This document shows, piece after piece, positions 42,538 to 51,137 of a stretch of DNA of 54,976 bases. Source of the DNA: Streptohalobacillus salinus (GTDB taxonomy: Bacteria > Bacillota > Bacilli > Bacillales > Amphibacillaceae). Numbering within the stretch: the first letter of the stretch is position 1; every line of letters starts with the position of its first letter. The notes beneath the pieces were generated by a model, which saw only the letters and a list, made by a program, of their open reading frames with translations, had not been told where the DNA came from and did not search any database. The stretch lies in NCBI RefSeq assembly GCF_003201605.1, contig NZ_QJJR01000017.1:1-54976 (forward strand), given 5' to 3'. A program made the position numbers and the translations under genes.

Positions 42538-42566
42538 AATATACAGGATATAAATGGGTTTGTCAA
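42538..42566 (-). promoter_or_regulatory. Promoter of the riboswitch transcript
   Basis: Minus-strand TTGACA (42561-42566), 17-nt spacer, TATATT (42538-42543). Transcription would begin about 15 nt before the aptamer. Confidence 0.85.
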
Positions 42567-42801
42567 CCTTTCAGTAAAAAAAGATGGGGATGTGTTGCTG
42601 AACTGGCAGTAGCCCGCGATTTGGTTATGAAACTTTTGATTAAGCGAACCACCGTCTCTTTAAACGCATAGAGACAGAAGAATAATAAGCGATTGCTATG
42701 AAGTGTGAATCGCTTGTGAAAGCCGAAATATAAACGTATGCTTGCTATAGAAGAGTGACCAAATCAGAAAAGGAAATGATTGATTAAAAGGAGCTAAATA
42801 A

Positions 42802-43779
42802 ATGACGACTAAGGTGAAAATAGTTATTGTAGGTGCAGGAATGGCAGGAATTAGTGCTGGATGCGTGTTACGCGAAAATAAACAGACTGATTTTTTAATC
42901 ATCGAAAAGAGCCGTAGTGTAGGTGGGCGAATGGCGACCCGGCGAATAGATGAGGGGAAAGTTGATCACGGGGCGCAATTTTTTACGGCACGCACAGCTA
43001 GGTTTCAGACCGCGATTGAGCAGTGGTTAGCGCGTGGCCTAGTGAAACCATGGTTCGGCGAACACCATGCGCGCTATATGAGCCCAAATGGCATGAATGC
43101 ATTGGCCAAAGCGTTAGCAAACGAGTTACCTGTCCGGTTAAATACTGAAATTAGCGAGATTAAAGAACAAGACAACGGCTTTTTGTTAACGACAACGTTA
43201 GGTGAAAAAATTTATGCCGCAGCTGTGCTTGTCACCGCACCAGCACCACAAGCAAAAGCGCTGCTGATTAGAGGGCAGTTGCCGTTAGCACAACCCGTCA
43301 TCGACCAACTGGATGCGATTCGCTTTCATCCTTGTCATGTCGGGCTCTTTCAACTAAGGGAAGCACCACCGTTACCGGAAAGCGGCCATCTTGATAACGA
43401 TTTACCAGAGGGGGTCATGCGCATCGTTGATCACTATCAGAAGGGGATATCAGCGGCACATACGGTCAGTGTCTATATGACGGGTGCTTGGAGTTTGCGC
43501 CACGACGATAACACAGACCGTGATATTTTAGCGGAAGTCTCTACGATAGTCGCGCCCTATATCGATCCTCGCCACGTCTTATCGGTTCAACTGAAAAAGT
43601 GGCGGTATGCAGAAGCAATCGAATTTCTGCGTCAGCCATATATGACGGTAACGGCAGCACAACCACTTCTGATTGCTGGTGATGCCTTTCTAGCAGCGAG
43701 CGATAAGGCGACACACACCCGCCTTGAAAGTGCGTTTATTTCCGGGGTGATGGCCGGAGAGGCGTTGTTAAACGTTTGA
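42802..43779 (+). CDS. Renalase-like FAD-dependent oxidoreductase
   Basis: The 325-aa flavoprotein has the Rossmann start IVIVGAGMAGISAGCVL, IIEKSRSVGGRMATRR and DHGAQFFTAR, a set specific for renalase-type NAD(P)/FAD proteins, and closing FAD contact PLLIAGDAFLAASD. Bacterial renalases oxidise non-productive dihydro-NAD(P) isomers. Others of this subfamily are unassigned. It has AAAGGAG before the ATG and stands alone. Confidence 0.85.
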   Translation: MTTKVKIVIVGAGMAGISAGCVLRENKQTDFLIIEKSRSVGGRMATRRIDEGKVDHGAQFFTARTARFQTAIEQWLARGLVKPWFGEHHARYMSPNGMNALAKALANELPVRLNTEISEIKEQDNGFLLTTTLGEKIYAAAVLVTAPAPQAKALLIRGQLPLAQPVIDQLDAIRFHPCHVGLFQLREAPPLPESGHLDNDLPEGVMRIVDHYQKGISAAHTVSVYMTGAWSLRHDDNTDRDILAEVSTIVAPYIDPRHVLSVQLKKWRYAEAIEFLRQPYMTVTAAQPLLIAGDAFLAASDKATHTRLESAFISGVMAGEALLNV

Positions 43780-43800
43780 GATATGCAAGCAAATAAATAA

Positions 43801-43853
43801 TAGCCCTACACCTCGACGTGATGCATTAAACCGTGAAGGTGTGGGGCTAGTTT
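43801..43853. terminator. Bidirectional terminator
   Basis: TAGCCCtACACCT (43801-43813) pairs with AGGTGTgGGGCTA (43837-43849) between two convergent genes; the right arm is next to the acetyltransferase stop. Confidence 0.8.
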
Positions 43854-44286
43854 AGCTTAACGTTTTTACCATGCGTACATGGGGCAAGCCGTCTTCGTCA
43901 AACACATCGGAATCGGTTCGATAACCGAGCGATTGATAAAAACCTTCCGCATGGGTTTGTGCATGCAGTTTTACCCTTGTAAGACCGCGGGTGATGGCTA
44001 ATGCTTCTAACGCAATGAGTATGTCTCGTCCTAATCCTTGGCCGCGTGCTTGTTTCAGTAAACAAATGCGTTCGAATTTACCCTGGCCATCGACTTCCCG
44101 TAAGCGGGCTGTTCCGACTGCTTGACCTTTGTCTAGGACTAGCAGGTGTTGAACGGCAGGCGTTAACTGATCATAGTGATCAAATTCGTCTTTAAGTGCG
44201 ACGCCTTGTTCTTCGACAAAGACGTGTTTGCGGATGGAAAAAGCCTGTGCTAAATCATCTGCGGTGTTAATGTGTTTGACTGTCAT
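43852..44286 (-). CDS. GNAT-family N-acetyltransferase
   Basis: The 144-aa protein has the GNAT core: HVFVEEQGVALKDEFDHYD, a beta4 strand with GTARLREVDGQGKFERICLL, the acetyl-CoA loop QARGQGLGRDI and the C-terminal FYQSLGYRT. The start resembles the YjcF/ElaA group. Substrate is unknown. It is a single gene. Confidence 0.9.
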   Translation of the reverse strand: MTVKHINTADDLAQAFSIRKHVFVEEQGVALKDEFDHYDQLTPAVQHLLVLDKGQAVGTARLREVDGQGKFERICLLKQARGQGLGRDILIALEALAITRGLTRVKLHAQTHAEGFYQSLGYRTDSDVFDEDGLPHVRMVKTLS

Positions 44287-44383
44287 CTACTGACCTCCTA
44301 AGCCTTTTAAATTAACGCTGATGTTGTTTATTTAATAATGAATGATCGCTTATTTTAACATATAGACACGGTTTTCGTCAGCT

Positions 44384-45391
44384 CTAATCACTGGTGAGCA
44401 GTAAATAAATAAAGTACGGGGCACCGATCAGTGATACGACAATCCCGGCAGGAATCATTGTGTTGGTTAAACTGCGTCCAAGCGTATCGGCAACGAGTAA
44501 TAACCAGCCGCCAGTAAGAATCGCTAAAGGTAAAAAGAGCTGGTGTCTAGGTCCAATTAAACGTTTGGCAATGTGCGGTGCCATCAAACCGATAAAAGCA
44601 ATGCCACCAGTAATCGAGACGCTAACAGCAGCTAAAGCGACGGCAGCGAATAAGAGTTGGATCCGTTCTTTTTGAATGGAAACACCAACGCCAATCGCAA
44701 CCGATTCACTCATGCTGAGTAAATTGAGTCGATTTGCTTTCAGTAGTGTGAACGGAATAAACACAATCAGCCAAGGAAGTAACGCAAACACAAACGGCCA
44801 ATCACTTCCCCAAATGTTACCCGCTAACCACTTGGCAATAAAATCAACTTTCTCTGCCTCTTGTGAAGAAATAATGACAACCATTAAACCTGACAAAGCC
44901 GTTGAAAATCCGACACCGACGAGAATTAAGTGCATCGGTTTTATGCCCTCAGTGCGTTTATAACTAAACAGATAAATCAAAACCGCGGTGATTAAAGCCC
45001 CAATAAAGCCAACCAACGGGATCATGTAGACAAACGTCCCTGCTTCAATATTAAAGAAAATAAAGAAGATACTAACGGCCACACCAGCGCCTGCGTTAAT
45101 TCCAATGATACCTGGGTCTGCTAAATCATTACGGGTTACGCTTTGTAAAATTGCCCCGGATAAGCTAAGGGCCATGCCAGCGAGTAAGGTAATAATGATA
45201 CGCGGCATGCGAATCGAAAACAAGATGAATGACTCTTGAAACGTACCCGCACCAGTAAGTGTTGGGATTAAGCGGTGAAGTGGTAAACTGGCGTGCCCAG
45301 AAGTCATCGCAATCATTAAAGTAATGAAAATAACAACTGCCATGAGTCCTAAATAGAAGTGCTGTTTTTTAAGCAAGCTTGCATGAATCAT
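44384..45391 (-). CDS. Iron-siderophore ABC permease (FecCD), second
   Basis: The 335-aa permease has about nine to ten helices and FecCD motifs: RMPRIIITLLAGMALSLSGA, LADPGIIGINAGAGVAV and GGIAFIGLMAPHIAKRLIGP. It is the last gene of the siderophore operon, coupled to permease 1 by ATGA overlap. No terminator with a T run was obvious after it. Confidence 0.92.
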   Translation of the reverse strand: MIHASLLKKQHFYLGLMAVVIFITLMIAMTSGHASLPLHRLIPTLTGAGTFQESFILFSIRMPRIIITLLAGMALSLSGAILQSVTRNDLADPGIIGINAGAGVAVSIFFIFFNIEAGTFVYMIPLVGFIGALITAVLIYLFSYKRTEGIKPMHLILVGVGFSTALSGLMVVIISSQEAEKVDFIAKWLAGNIWGSDWPFVFALLPWLIVFIPFTLLKANRLNLLSMSESVAIGVGVSIQKERIQLLFAAVALAAVSVSITGGIAFIGLMAPHIAKRLIGPRHQLFLPLAILTGGWLLLVADTLGRSLTNTMIPAGIVVSLIGAPYFIYLLLTSD

Positions 45392-46398
45392 AGAAAAGCA
45401 CCTCGCTTTATCTTAACAACCCAAAGGAAAAAAGGGAGGCCGAAAATGGATACAATGGCCACCACGGGTGTTTCATAGGGTGCGTAAATAAGCCGTGCAA
45501 CCGTATCAGCAAACACCATGAAAATCGCACCAAAACTAGCCGAGACTGGAATAATGAAGCGGTAGTCCATTCCGACAAAACGTCTGACAATATGGGGAAT
45601 CATTAAACCGATAAAGGTCATGTTGCCAATTAAAGCAACCGCTGAACCGGTTAAAATAATAATGAATAAAAATAAAAAAATACGTGTTTGTTTAATGTTT
45701 TGTCCTAAACCAACAGCAACTTCTTCACTTAAACTTAGAATGGTTAAGCGAGAAGATAAAAGGATTGCGCCAATGATACCGATGAGTGTAAAAGGGATGA
45801 CAATTTCAAGTTGTGACCAAGTGGTGCCACTGAGCCCACCTGCGGTCCACATGGCCATGTCTTTGGTTTGTTTAAAATAAAGCCCAATGCCTTCAGCGAT
45901 TGCATATAGGAAAGTTGAAATAGCGGCACCAGCAAGCACCATCCGCACAGGCGATAACTGGGTGCGTTTAACCGCCCCTAAACCGAACACTAGCGCCCCG
46001 CCAACCGCTGCCCCGACAAAGCTCGTGATCATCACCATGTAGTAATTAAGAAAAGGGAAAATTGCCGAGGTAATCGCGAGTGCTGCATAAGCACCGGCAG
46101 AAAGCCCAAGCAGCCCAGGATCAGCTAAGGGGTTGCGGGTCATGCCCTGCATCATCGCACCGGCAACACCGAGTGCTGCGCCGACGAAGACTGCAGCCAC
46201 TTCACGTGGCAAGCGGATCTCCCGAATAATAAGTATTTGATCACTTGTCTCGGTAGTGAAAAGTGATGATAAAACGTCTTTGACAGCAATGTCAGCCGCA
46301 CCAAAAATCATGGCGAATGTAAACATCACAAATAGAAGCAATAGACTTATCATGAAGGTGAGACTGAAGCGTTTAGTTTGATTGATCGGTTGTAACAT
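45388..46398 (-). CDS. Iron-siderophore ABC permease (FecCD), first
   Basis: The 336-aa permease has FecCD motifs LPREVAAVFVGAALGVAGAM, NPLADPGLLGLSAGAYAAL and GNMTFIGLMIPHIVRRFVGM. GCGAGGTGATTCACC precedes its ATG. It forms the heterodimeric channel with the second permease. Confidence 0.92.
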   Translation of the reverse strand: MLQPINQTKRFSLTFMISLLLLFVMFTFAMIFGAADIAVKDVLSSLFTTETSDQILIIREIRLPREVAAVFVGAALGVAGAMMQGMTRNPLADPGLLGLSAGAYAALAITSAIFPFLNYYMVMITSFVGAAVGGALVFGLGAVKRTQLSPVRMVLAGAAISTFLYAIAEGIGLYFKQTKDMAMWTAGGLSGTTWSQLEIVIPFTLIGIIGAILLSSRLTILSLSEEVAVGLGQNIKQTRIFLFLFIIILTGSAVALIGNMTFIGLMIPHIVRRFVGMDYRFIIPVSASFGAIFMVFADTVARLIYAPYETPVVAIVSIFGLPFFLWVVKIKRGAFL

Positions 46399-46437
46399 GG
46401 TGAATCACCTCGCTTTTTAACAGGATAAACAGAAGAG

Positions 46438-46474
46438 AAGAGGATGATGTGCTAAAAACCCACATCGTCCTCTT
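46438..46474 (-). repeat. Hairpin between binding protein and permease genes
   Basis: AAGAGGAtGATGTG pairs with CACATCgTCCTCTT with a single mismatch, and there is no T tract. It may stabilise the upstream mRNA, so that the binding protein is made in excess over the permeases. Confidence 0.6.
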
Positions 46475-46489
46475 AGGCTAACAAAGGTA

Positions 46490-47407
46490 TTATTCGCCTA
46501 GAAAGGCGTCTTCAAAGAATGCAAGTTGTTTTTCTAAGGTGATCGGATCGGTAAAGCTCGCGCCTTCACCTTGCATTTCAATCACATGGCCATTTTGGAC
46601 AGCAGGCATGTTTTGGAATGTTTCTGTTTCTTCAAAGGCCGTGTCTGCACCTTCGTATTTACTAAGGATAAGATAGTCACCAACATATTCCGGGATGACT
46701 TCCATTGATAAAGCAAGGTAACCATCAGCAACGACATCCTCTTCGACCGCTTCAGGCATAGCCAGCTCCATTGTTTGGTAAAGAATTTCGGTTCCACGTG
46801 CCCAGTTGTTTCCGTAGACATAAACGGTTTTATCAAAAGCTTCTAATACAGAGACCGTGGTGTCTTCACCAATTTCAGCTTTAATTTCTTCACCAATTGA
46901 CTCAGCACGCGTGCGGAAATCTTCAACCCAAGCCGTCGCTGCTTCTTCTTTATTTAATAGTTTGCCAATTTCAATATGTTGCTCAAGATAATTCATCGCG
47001 CCCCATGTGTAGGTCACCGTTGGCGCAATCTCTTGCAAGGTATCTAAATTGCTAACCGTTGAAAGCGCGATAATTAAATCAGGCTCAAGTTCAATGATTT
47101 TTTCAAGGTTATCTTCTGAGACTTCTTCAACATCAGCTAATTCATCCGCAAACGTCGGATTGTTTTTTGACCACGTATCAACCCCAACGATGTTGACATC
47201 AAGTTTGATGACATCACCCGTATAACCAGATAGAACGACAACGCGTTCAGGGTTAGTCGGCACCTCAACCGGACCTGTTTCTGCTTGATAAGTAAAGGTG
47301 GTTGCTTCATCTGTCCCTTCTGTCTCCGGTTCAGTTGTTTCATCATTGGTATTACAAGCGACAAGTGCAACGAGTGCAATGATCGCGACAAAAAATAGTT
47401 TTTTCAT
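46490..47407 (-). CDS. Iron-siderophore substrate-binding lipoprotein
   Basis: The 305-aa lipoprotein has lipobox LVAC (Cys18), a short Thr/Glu-rich linker and the helical-hinge Fe-siderophore binding fold: VPTNPERVVVLSGYTGDVIK, IIELEPDLIIALSTVSNL and VHVIEMQGEGASF-type ending. It resembles YclQ/CeuE-type petrobactin or catechol binders in overall plan. Its ATG overlaps the ATPase stop (ATGA), and AAGGAGGAA lies inside the ATPase gene. Confidence 0.92.
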   Translation of the reverse strand: MKKLFFVAIIALVALVACNTNDETTEPETEGTDEATTFTYQAETGPVEVPTNPERVVVLSGYTGDVIKLDVNIVGVDTWSKNNPTFADELADVEEVSEDNLEKIIELEPDLIIALSTVSNLDTLQEIAPTVTYTWGAMNYLEQHIEIGKLLNKEEAATAWVEDFRTRAESIGEEIKAEIGEDTTVSVLEAFDKTVYVYGNNWARGTEILYQTMELAMPEAVEEDVVADGYLALSMEVIPEYVGDYLILSKYEGADTAFEETETFQNMPAVQNGHVIEMQGEGASFTDPITLEKQLAFFEDAFLGE

Positions 47408-48204
47408 GTCAATGTTCCTCCTTCAAGTAATTGGTAAGTTAAACACATCGGTTTATTGGTGCGTGGATCTTTGCCGATAACGGCATCAATCTGAAAAACT
47501 TTTTTTAGTACATCTGAAATCATAATATCAACAGGCGCACCTGCACGAACGATGGCCCCTTCTTTTAAAGCAATGATAAAGTCAGCAAAACGGGCGGCAT
47601 GATTTAAATCATGGAGAACCATCACAATCGTCCGTCCTTCTTCCTTATTCAAACGCTCTAGCAATTCTAAGACTTCTAATTGGTGTGCCATATCTAGATA
47701 AGTCGTCGGCTCGTCAAGAAAAATAATGTCAGTTTCTTGTGCTAAAGCCATCGCAATCCAGACCCGTTGACGCTGACCACCGGATAAAGCATCGACGGCT
47801 TTATACTTAAAACTGGATGTCCCGGTAACTTCCAAAGCCCAGTTGATCACGTCGTGATCTTTCTTACTTAAATGGCCAAGCATGGTTTGGTAAGGGAAGC
47901 GGCCATACGAAACGAGCTCTCCAACAGTTAAACCATGCGCTCCTTCTGGTGCTTGGGGGAGAATCGCCATTTTTTTCGCAAGGGCCTTCGTATGTTCTGT
48001 GGTGATTTCTTTACCATCGAGAAAGATGCCACCGGTTTGGTAAGGGAGAATGCGAGTCATCGCTTTTAATAATGTTGATTTGCCACAACCATTGGATCCA
48101 ATAATGGTTGTGATTTTTTTATCAGGGATGGTGATATTTAAATCTTTAATGACGAGCGTATCGTCATAGCCGATGGTTACATCCGCTGTCGACAGGCGAT
48201 CCAT
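47404..48204 (-). CDS. Iron-siderophore ABC ATP-binding protein
   Basis: The 266-aa ATPase has Walker A GSNGCGKSTLL, Q-loop ILPQAPEGAHGLTVGELVSY, signature LSGGQRQRVWIAMALAQ and Walker B IIFLDEPTTYLDMAHQLEVL, all typical of FecE/FhuC/YclP. It is the first gene of the leftward operon, with a Fur box just upstream. ATPase-binding protein-permease-permease is the gene order. Confidence 0.94.
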   Translation of the reverse strand: MDRLSTADVTIGYDDTLVIKDLNITIPDKKITTIIGSNGCGKSTLLKAMTRILPYQTGGIFLDGKEITTEHTKALAKKMAILPQAPEGAHGLTVGELVSYGRFPYQTMLGHLSKKDHDVINWALEVTGTSSFKYKAVDALSGGQRQRVWIAMALAQETDIIFLDEPTTYLDMAHQLEVLELLERLNKEEGRTIVMVLHDLNHAARFADFIIALKEGAIVRAGAPVDIMISDVLKKVFQIDAVIGKDPRTNKPMCLTYQLLEGGTLT

Positions 48205-48222
48205 CTATAAAACCTCCGTAAT

Positions 48223-48241
48223 GAGAATGATTATCGATATC
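48223..48241. promoter_or_regulatory. Fur box of the siderophore operon
   Basis: GAGAATGATTATCGATATC, read on the minus strand, matches about 16 of 19 positions of the Fur consensus. It lies about 20-35 nt before the ATPase start. Iron-dependent repression is inferred. Confidence 0.8.
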
Positions 48242-48364
48242 AGTAACATATGTATAATATAGCGGTGTTGAAGTTTTCTGTCAATGATAAATTTTGGTAA
48301 GGAATAATGGCTAGAACGAATCATGCCTTGTTTTCATTCTACGTGTTAAAGAAAGGGTTGTACA

Positions 48365-48403
48365 TTGACAAGGGTTCATTTATCATTGATAATGATTATC
48401 AAT
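48365..48403 (+). promoter_or_regulatory. Promoter with overlapping perfect Fur box
   Basis: TTGACA (48365-48370), 17 nt, GATAAT (48388-48393). The exact 7-1-7 Fur palindrome TGATAATGATTATCA (48387-48401) covers the -10 hexamer, so bound Fur would block RNA polymerase. Confidence 0.88.
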
Positions 48404-48447
48404 TGAATGGTATCCTAAATGTTTAATAGATGTGAGGAGTGGAGAAG

Positions 48448-49503
48448 ATGCAAACAGACCTTTTTGATGTGACGATTATTGGTGGTGGACCTGCTGGCTT
48501 GTACAGTGCTTTTTATAGTGGTTTACGCCACATGAAAACAAAACTGATTGATGCCCATCCGAGTTTAGGGGGAAAGATGCACGTTTACACTGAAAAAACC
48601 ATCTGGGACGTCGGCGGTGTGCCACCGATTAAAGGTGAAGCGTTAATTAAGCAACTTACAGACCAGGCGTTAACGTTTGATCCAACAGTTGTTTTAAATG
48701 AAAAAGTAACAGTGATCACCCGTGGAAAAGATGAAACATTTACTCTGACAACAGCGAGTGGTCAACGTCACTGGACGAAGGCAATTATTATTGCCGTTGG
48801 CGGAGGGATCTTACATCCAAAACGTTTAGAAGCAGAAGCGACCCTCACTAAACCAGCAACGAATCTTTACCACACGATGCCAACGTTAACGCAGTTTAAG
48901 GATAAGCGGGTCCTAATTTCAGGAGGCGGAAATTCAGCGATTGACTGGGCGCGTTTACTGGAACCAATCGCACATGAAGTAACGCTCACTTACCGGAAAG
49001 AAACCCCGACGGCTCATGAACGATCAGTCAAAGAGCTGCTCAGTTCATCTGTCGCGGTATTTCCACAGCACGCGATCACTGCGTTAAAAACGGACGATGA
49101 AACAGGTGTGGTTGAAAATGTTTCCTTGACACACGTTGAAACCGATGATGCCACAACCATTTCCGTTGATGCCGTAATAGTTAATCACGGTTACGAGAAG
49201 GACACGTCCTTACTTGACGAGAGCGATTTGGCACTTGAGCGAATCAATGATTTTTATTTGGCCGGTACAGCAGAAGGCAAAACAAGTCTCTCAGGTATTT
49301 ATGCAGCAGGTGACATCATCAGCTATCCAGGCAAAGTGAATTTGATTGCGGGTTGTTTTCAAGATGCAGTTAACGCAGTAAATCAAGCGAAAATGTATAC
49401 TGAGCCAGAAGCAGATCGATTTGGGATGGTGTCGAGTCACCATCAAGAGCTAAAAGAAAAAACGCAAAAGGCATCTGAGTTAAACGACGATAAGGAAGAA
49501 TAG
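48448..49503 (+). CDS. Ferredoxin/flavodoxin-NADP reductase (YcgT/IruO-like)
   Basis: The 351-aa FAD protein has a TrxR-like two-domain plan: FAD site VTIIGGGPAGLYSAFYSGLR, NADPH site RVLISGGGNSAIDWARLL, and the C-terminal FAD contact GIYAAGDIISYPGKVNLIAG. It lacks the CxxC pair of thioredoxin reductase, which makes it a ferredoxin-NADP reductase of the YumC/YcgT type. It is controlled by Fur and divergent from the siderophore importer, so it probably reduces imported iron or heme-degrading partners, as YcgT and IruO do. The last 30 residues are a polar extension. ATG 48448 follows GAGGAG by 8 nt. Confidence 0.9.
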   Translation: MQTDLFDVTIIGGGPAGLYSAFYSGLRHMKTKLIDAHPSLGGKMHVYTEKTIWDVGGVPPIKGEALIKQLTDQALTFDPTVVLNEKVTVITRGKDETFTLTTASGQRHWTKAIIIAVGGGILHPKRLEAEATLTKPATNLYHTMPTLTQFKDKRVLISGGGNSAIDWARLLEPIAHEVTLTYRKETPTAHERSVKELLSSSVAVFPQHAITALKTDDETGVVENVSLTHVETDDATTISVDAVIVNHGYEKDTSLLDESDLALERINDFYLAGTAEGKTSLSGIYAAGDIISYPGKVNLIAGCFQDAVNAVNQAKMYTEPEADRFGMVSSHHQELKEKTQKASELNDDKEE

Positions 49504-49631
49504 CAACCCGTGGCCGGTTAGCGATAATCGATGCAATTTGCTTCATTTGAAACGATAGGAAATAACAAAAACAGTAGCGTGTTGCTATTTAAAGCATTCA
49601 TAGAGGGTATATTCACAGAAGGCTCCATTCG

Positions 49632-49667
49632 AGTTCTTACTGAATGTTGTAACATGCAGTAAGAACT
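49632..49667. repeat. 36-bp near-perfect palindrome
   Basis: AGTTCTTACTG (49632-49642) pairs with CAGTAAGAACT (49657-49667), and ATGTT/AACAT continue the stem to a 2-nt centre. It may act as terminator for the reductase gene or as a cruciform site; the T run is weak. Confidence 0.6.
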
Positions 49668-50175
49668 TGATTGGGGTCTTAGTGTGTCGTTATCGGAAAA
49701 ATCCAGCTAACAGCGAGTAATTGTATTGAATAGCGCGCGGGTCTTCTTGAAATCATCAATCAATAGGTGCTAACATTCACATGCTTTCAAGCGACGTTTA
49801 AAACATTTCACAGAATATAAAAAGTAGGAAAGACAAAGCATTGCTGTGAAGTATTTTTGGTTTTAGTACAATATGAGAAAGAATATTAAATGATAAGTGG
49901 GTGAAGCTAATGAATGCTTTTCGTGAACACCGGACCCTGTTAGTTTCGCTGTGAATCCATACCGCAGCAACGCTGCTATCCAATACCATTTAATCCATAG
50001 TTATCGCTTACGGGTAACAATCATGGCGGTAAGCGAATCTTCTCAAAAGAAAAGGGGGTGCATCTTGCTTATTTTGAAGAGCATCAGCCTGTATCGATGG
50101 CACGTATGCGCGAAACAAAACAAATGAACGTGTTTGATCATGACTTAGCAGAAGCATAACAATAACGGTAACGCC

Positions 50176-50210
50176 CATACCCTCCTACGAAATTATCGCA
50201 GGGGGGTATG
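50176..50210. repeat. Hairpin upstream of the cop operon
   Basis: CATACCCtCCTaCGA (50176-50190), loop AATTA, TCGCAGGGGGGTATG (50196-50210): 15-bp stem with two weak positions. It may end transcription from the left and protect the cop promoter. Confidence 0.5.
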
Positions 50211-50309
50211 AATGTTTACGGCCATGAACTCTAGTGATGGCAAAGTTGATGAAAGGATCATTTTTTAAAAAAGACGTAAATAAACGTGTGGGATTTTAGA
50301 TCATAAGGG

Positions 50310-50361
50310 TTGACATCTTCTGTTTACAGTTGTAGACTACTGTTATAGGTTTACAATCGTA
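50310..50361 (+). promoter_or_regulatory. cop promoter with two cop boxes
   Basis: TTGACA (50310-50315), 17 nt and TAGACT (50333-50338). The first cop box TACAGTTGTA (50325-50334) is an exact TACAnnTGTA and overlaps the -10; the second, TACAATCGTA (50352-50361), has one mismatch and lies in the leader within the longer palindrome GTTTACAATCGTAAAC. CopY dimers bind such paired boxes. Confidence 0.9.
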
Positions 50362-50384
50362 AACGATTAAAGGGGGGTGATGAC

Positions 50385-50822
50385 GTGGCTGGAAACTTCC
50401 AAATTACAGACGCAGAGTGGGAAGTGATGCGGGTCGTTTGGACATTAAATCAAGCAACCAGTAAAGACATTGCCGATATTTTGTGGACAAAGAAAAATTG
50501 GAAGCAAGCAACAACGAAAACGTTAATTGGTCGACTTGTTCATAAAGGTTTGCTGAATACGGAGAAGGATGGCAATCGTTATCAATACCGTGCAGCAGTT
50601 AATAAATCAGAAGGCATCAAACTGTTTGAGACAAAGTTACTAGGGCGGGTCTGCAACAAAGATATTGGGAAAGTGATTGCTAGCATTATGGCTGAAGCAA
50701 CGCTGAGCCATGATGATATAACCTTATTAGAAGAAGCGCTTCAAGAAAAGAAAAATGAAGCCGTAGATGAAGTTCGGTGTGGTTGTGTCAAAGGCCAATG
50801 TCTATGCAAAACGGTCAATTAG
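50385..50822 (+). CDS. copY: Copper-responsive repressor CopY
   Basis: The 145-aa BlaI/MecI-family repressor has a winged HTH (ITDAEWEVMRVVWTLNQATS, TKTLIGRLVHKGLLNTEKDG) and a C-terminal metal motif CGCVKGQCLC, the CxCx4CxC hallmark of CopY. Zn keeps it bound to DNA; Cu(I) delivered by CopZ displaces Zn and releases it. It starts with GTG after AGGGGGGTGA. It heads the copYZAB operon and represses its own promoter. Confidence 0.97.
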   Translation: MAGNFQITDAEWEVMRVVWTLNQATSKDIADILWTKKNWKQATTKTLIGRLVHKGLLNTEKDGNRYQYRAAVNKSEGIKLFETKLLGRVCNKDIGKVIASIMAEATLSHDDITLLEEALQEKKNEAVDEVRCGCVKGQCLCKTVN

Positions 50823-50905
50823 GAAACAACAGAAACCTTTTAAAGGTAATAGTATTAAAGGTAATAATACTAAAACGATAAATTATAGAGAAGGAGTAGA
50901 TAAAT

Positions 50906-51121
50906 ATGAAAAAAACAACGATGAAGGTAACAGGCATGAATTGTGGTCACTGTGTAAGCAAAATTGAGTCTGCATTAAATGAACAAACAGGTGTAACAGA
51001 CGTTGACGTTAACTTAGATGCTGGTACCGTTACAGTCGCCTATGATGAAGCTAAACTTACTCAAGACGAGATAACTGGTGCGATAAATGAAGCGGGTTAT
51101 CAAACAGAAGGCATTAAGTAA
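50906..51121 (+). CDS. copZ: Copper chaperone CopZ
   Basis: The 71-aa protein is a single HMA domain with the Cu(I) site GMNCGHCVSKIE (Cys13-x-x-Cys16 region), beta-alpha fold and ending EAGYQTEGIK. It carries Cu(I) to CopY and the ATPases. AGAAGGAG precedes its ATG; 83 nt separate it from copY. Confidence 0.96.
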   Translation: MKKTTMKVTGMNCGHCVSKIESALNEQTGVTDVDVNLDAGTVTVAYDEAKLTQDEITGAINEAGYQTEGIK

Positions 51122-51137
51122 CGAAAGGGTGAAGAAA

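Larger units (their letters stand above)
49504..50309. other. 800-bp region with decayed sequence and hairpins
   Basis: No solid gene was found. It contains a near-perfect palindrome (49632-49667), a hairpin (50176-50210) and a 33-codon frame ending MNVFDHDLAEA (stop 50157-50159) that faintly recalls the C-terminus of PIN-domain toxins. Frames around it are broken. Confidence 0.45.

Noticed and set aside
48448-49503. Thioredoxin reductase
   Set aside because: The redox-active CxxC of TrxB is missing; motifs fit ferredoxin-NADP reductase.
50058-50159. PIN-domain toxin gene
   Set aside because: Only about 33 codons with a faint similarity (MNVFDHDLAEA) and no intact acidic active-site set or antitoxin.
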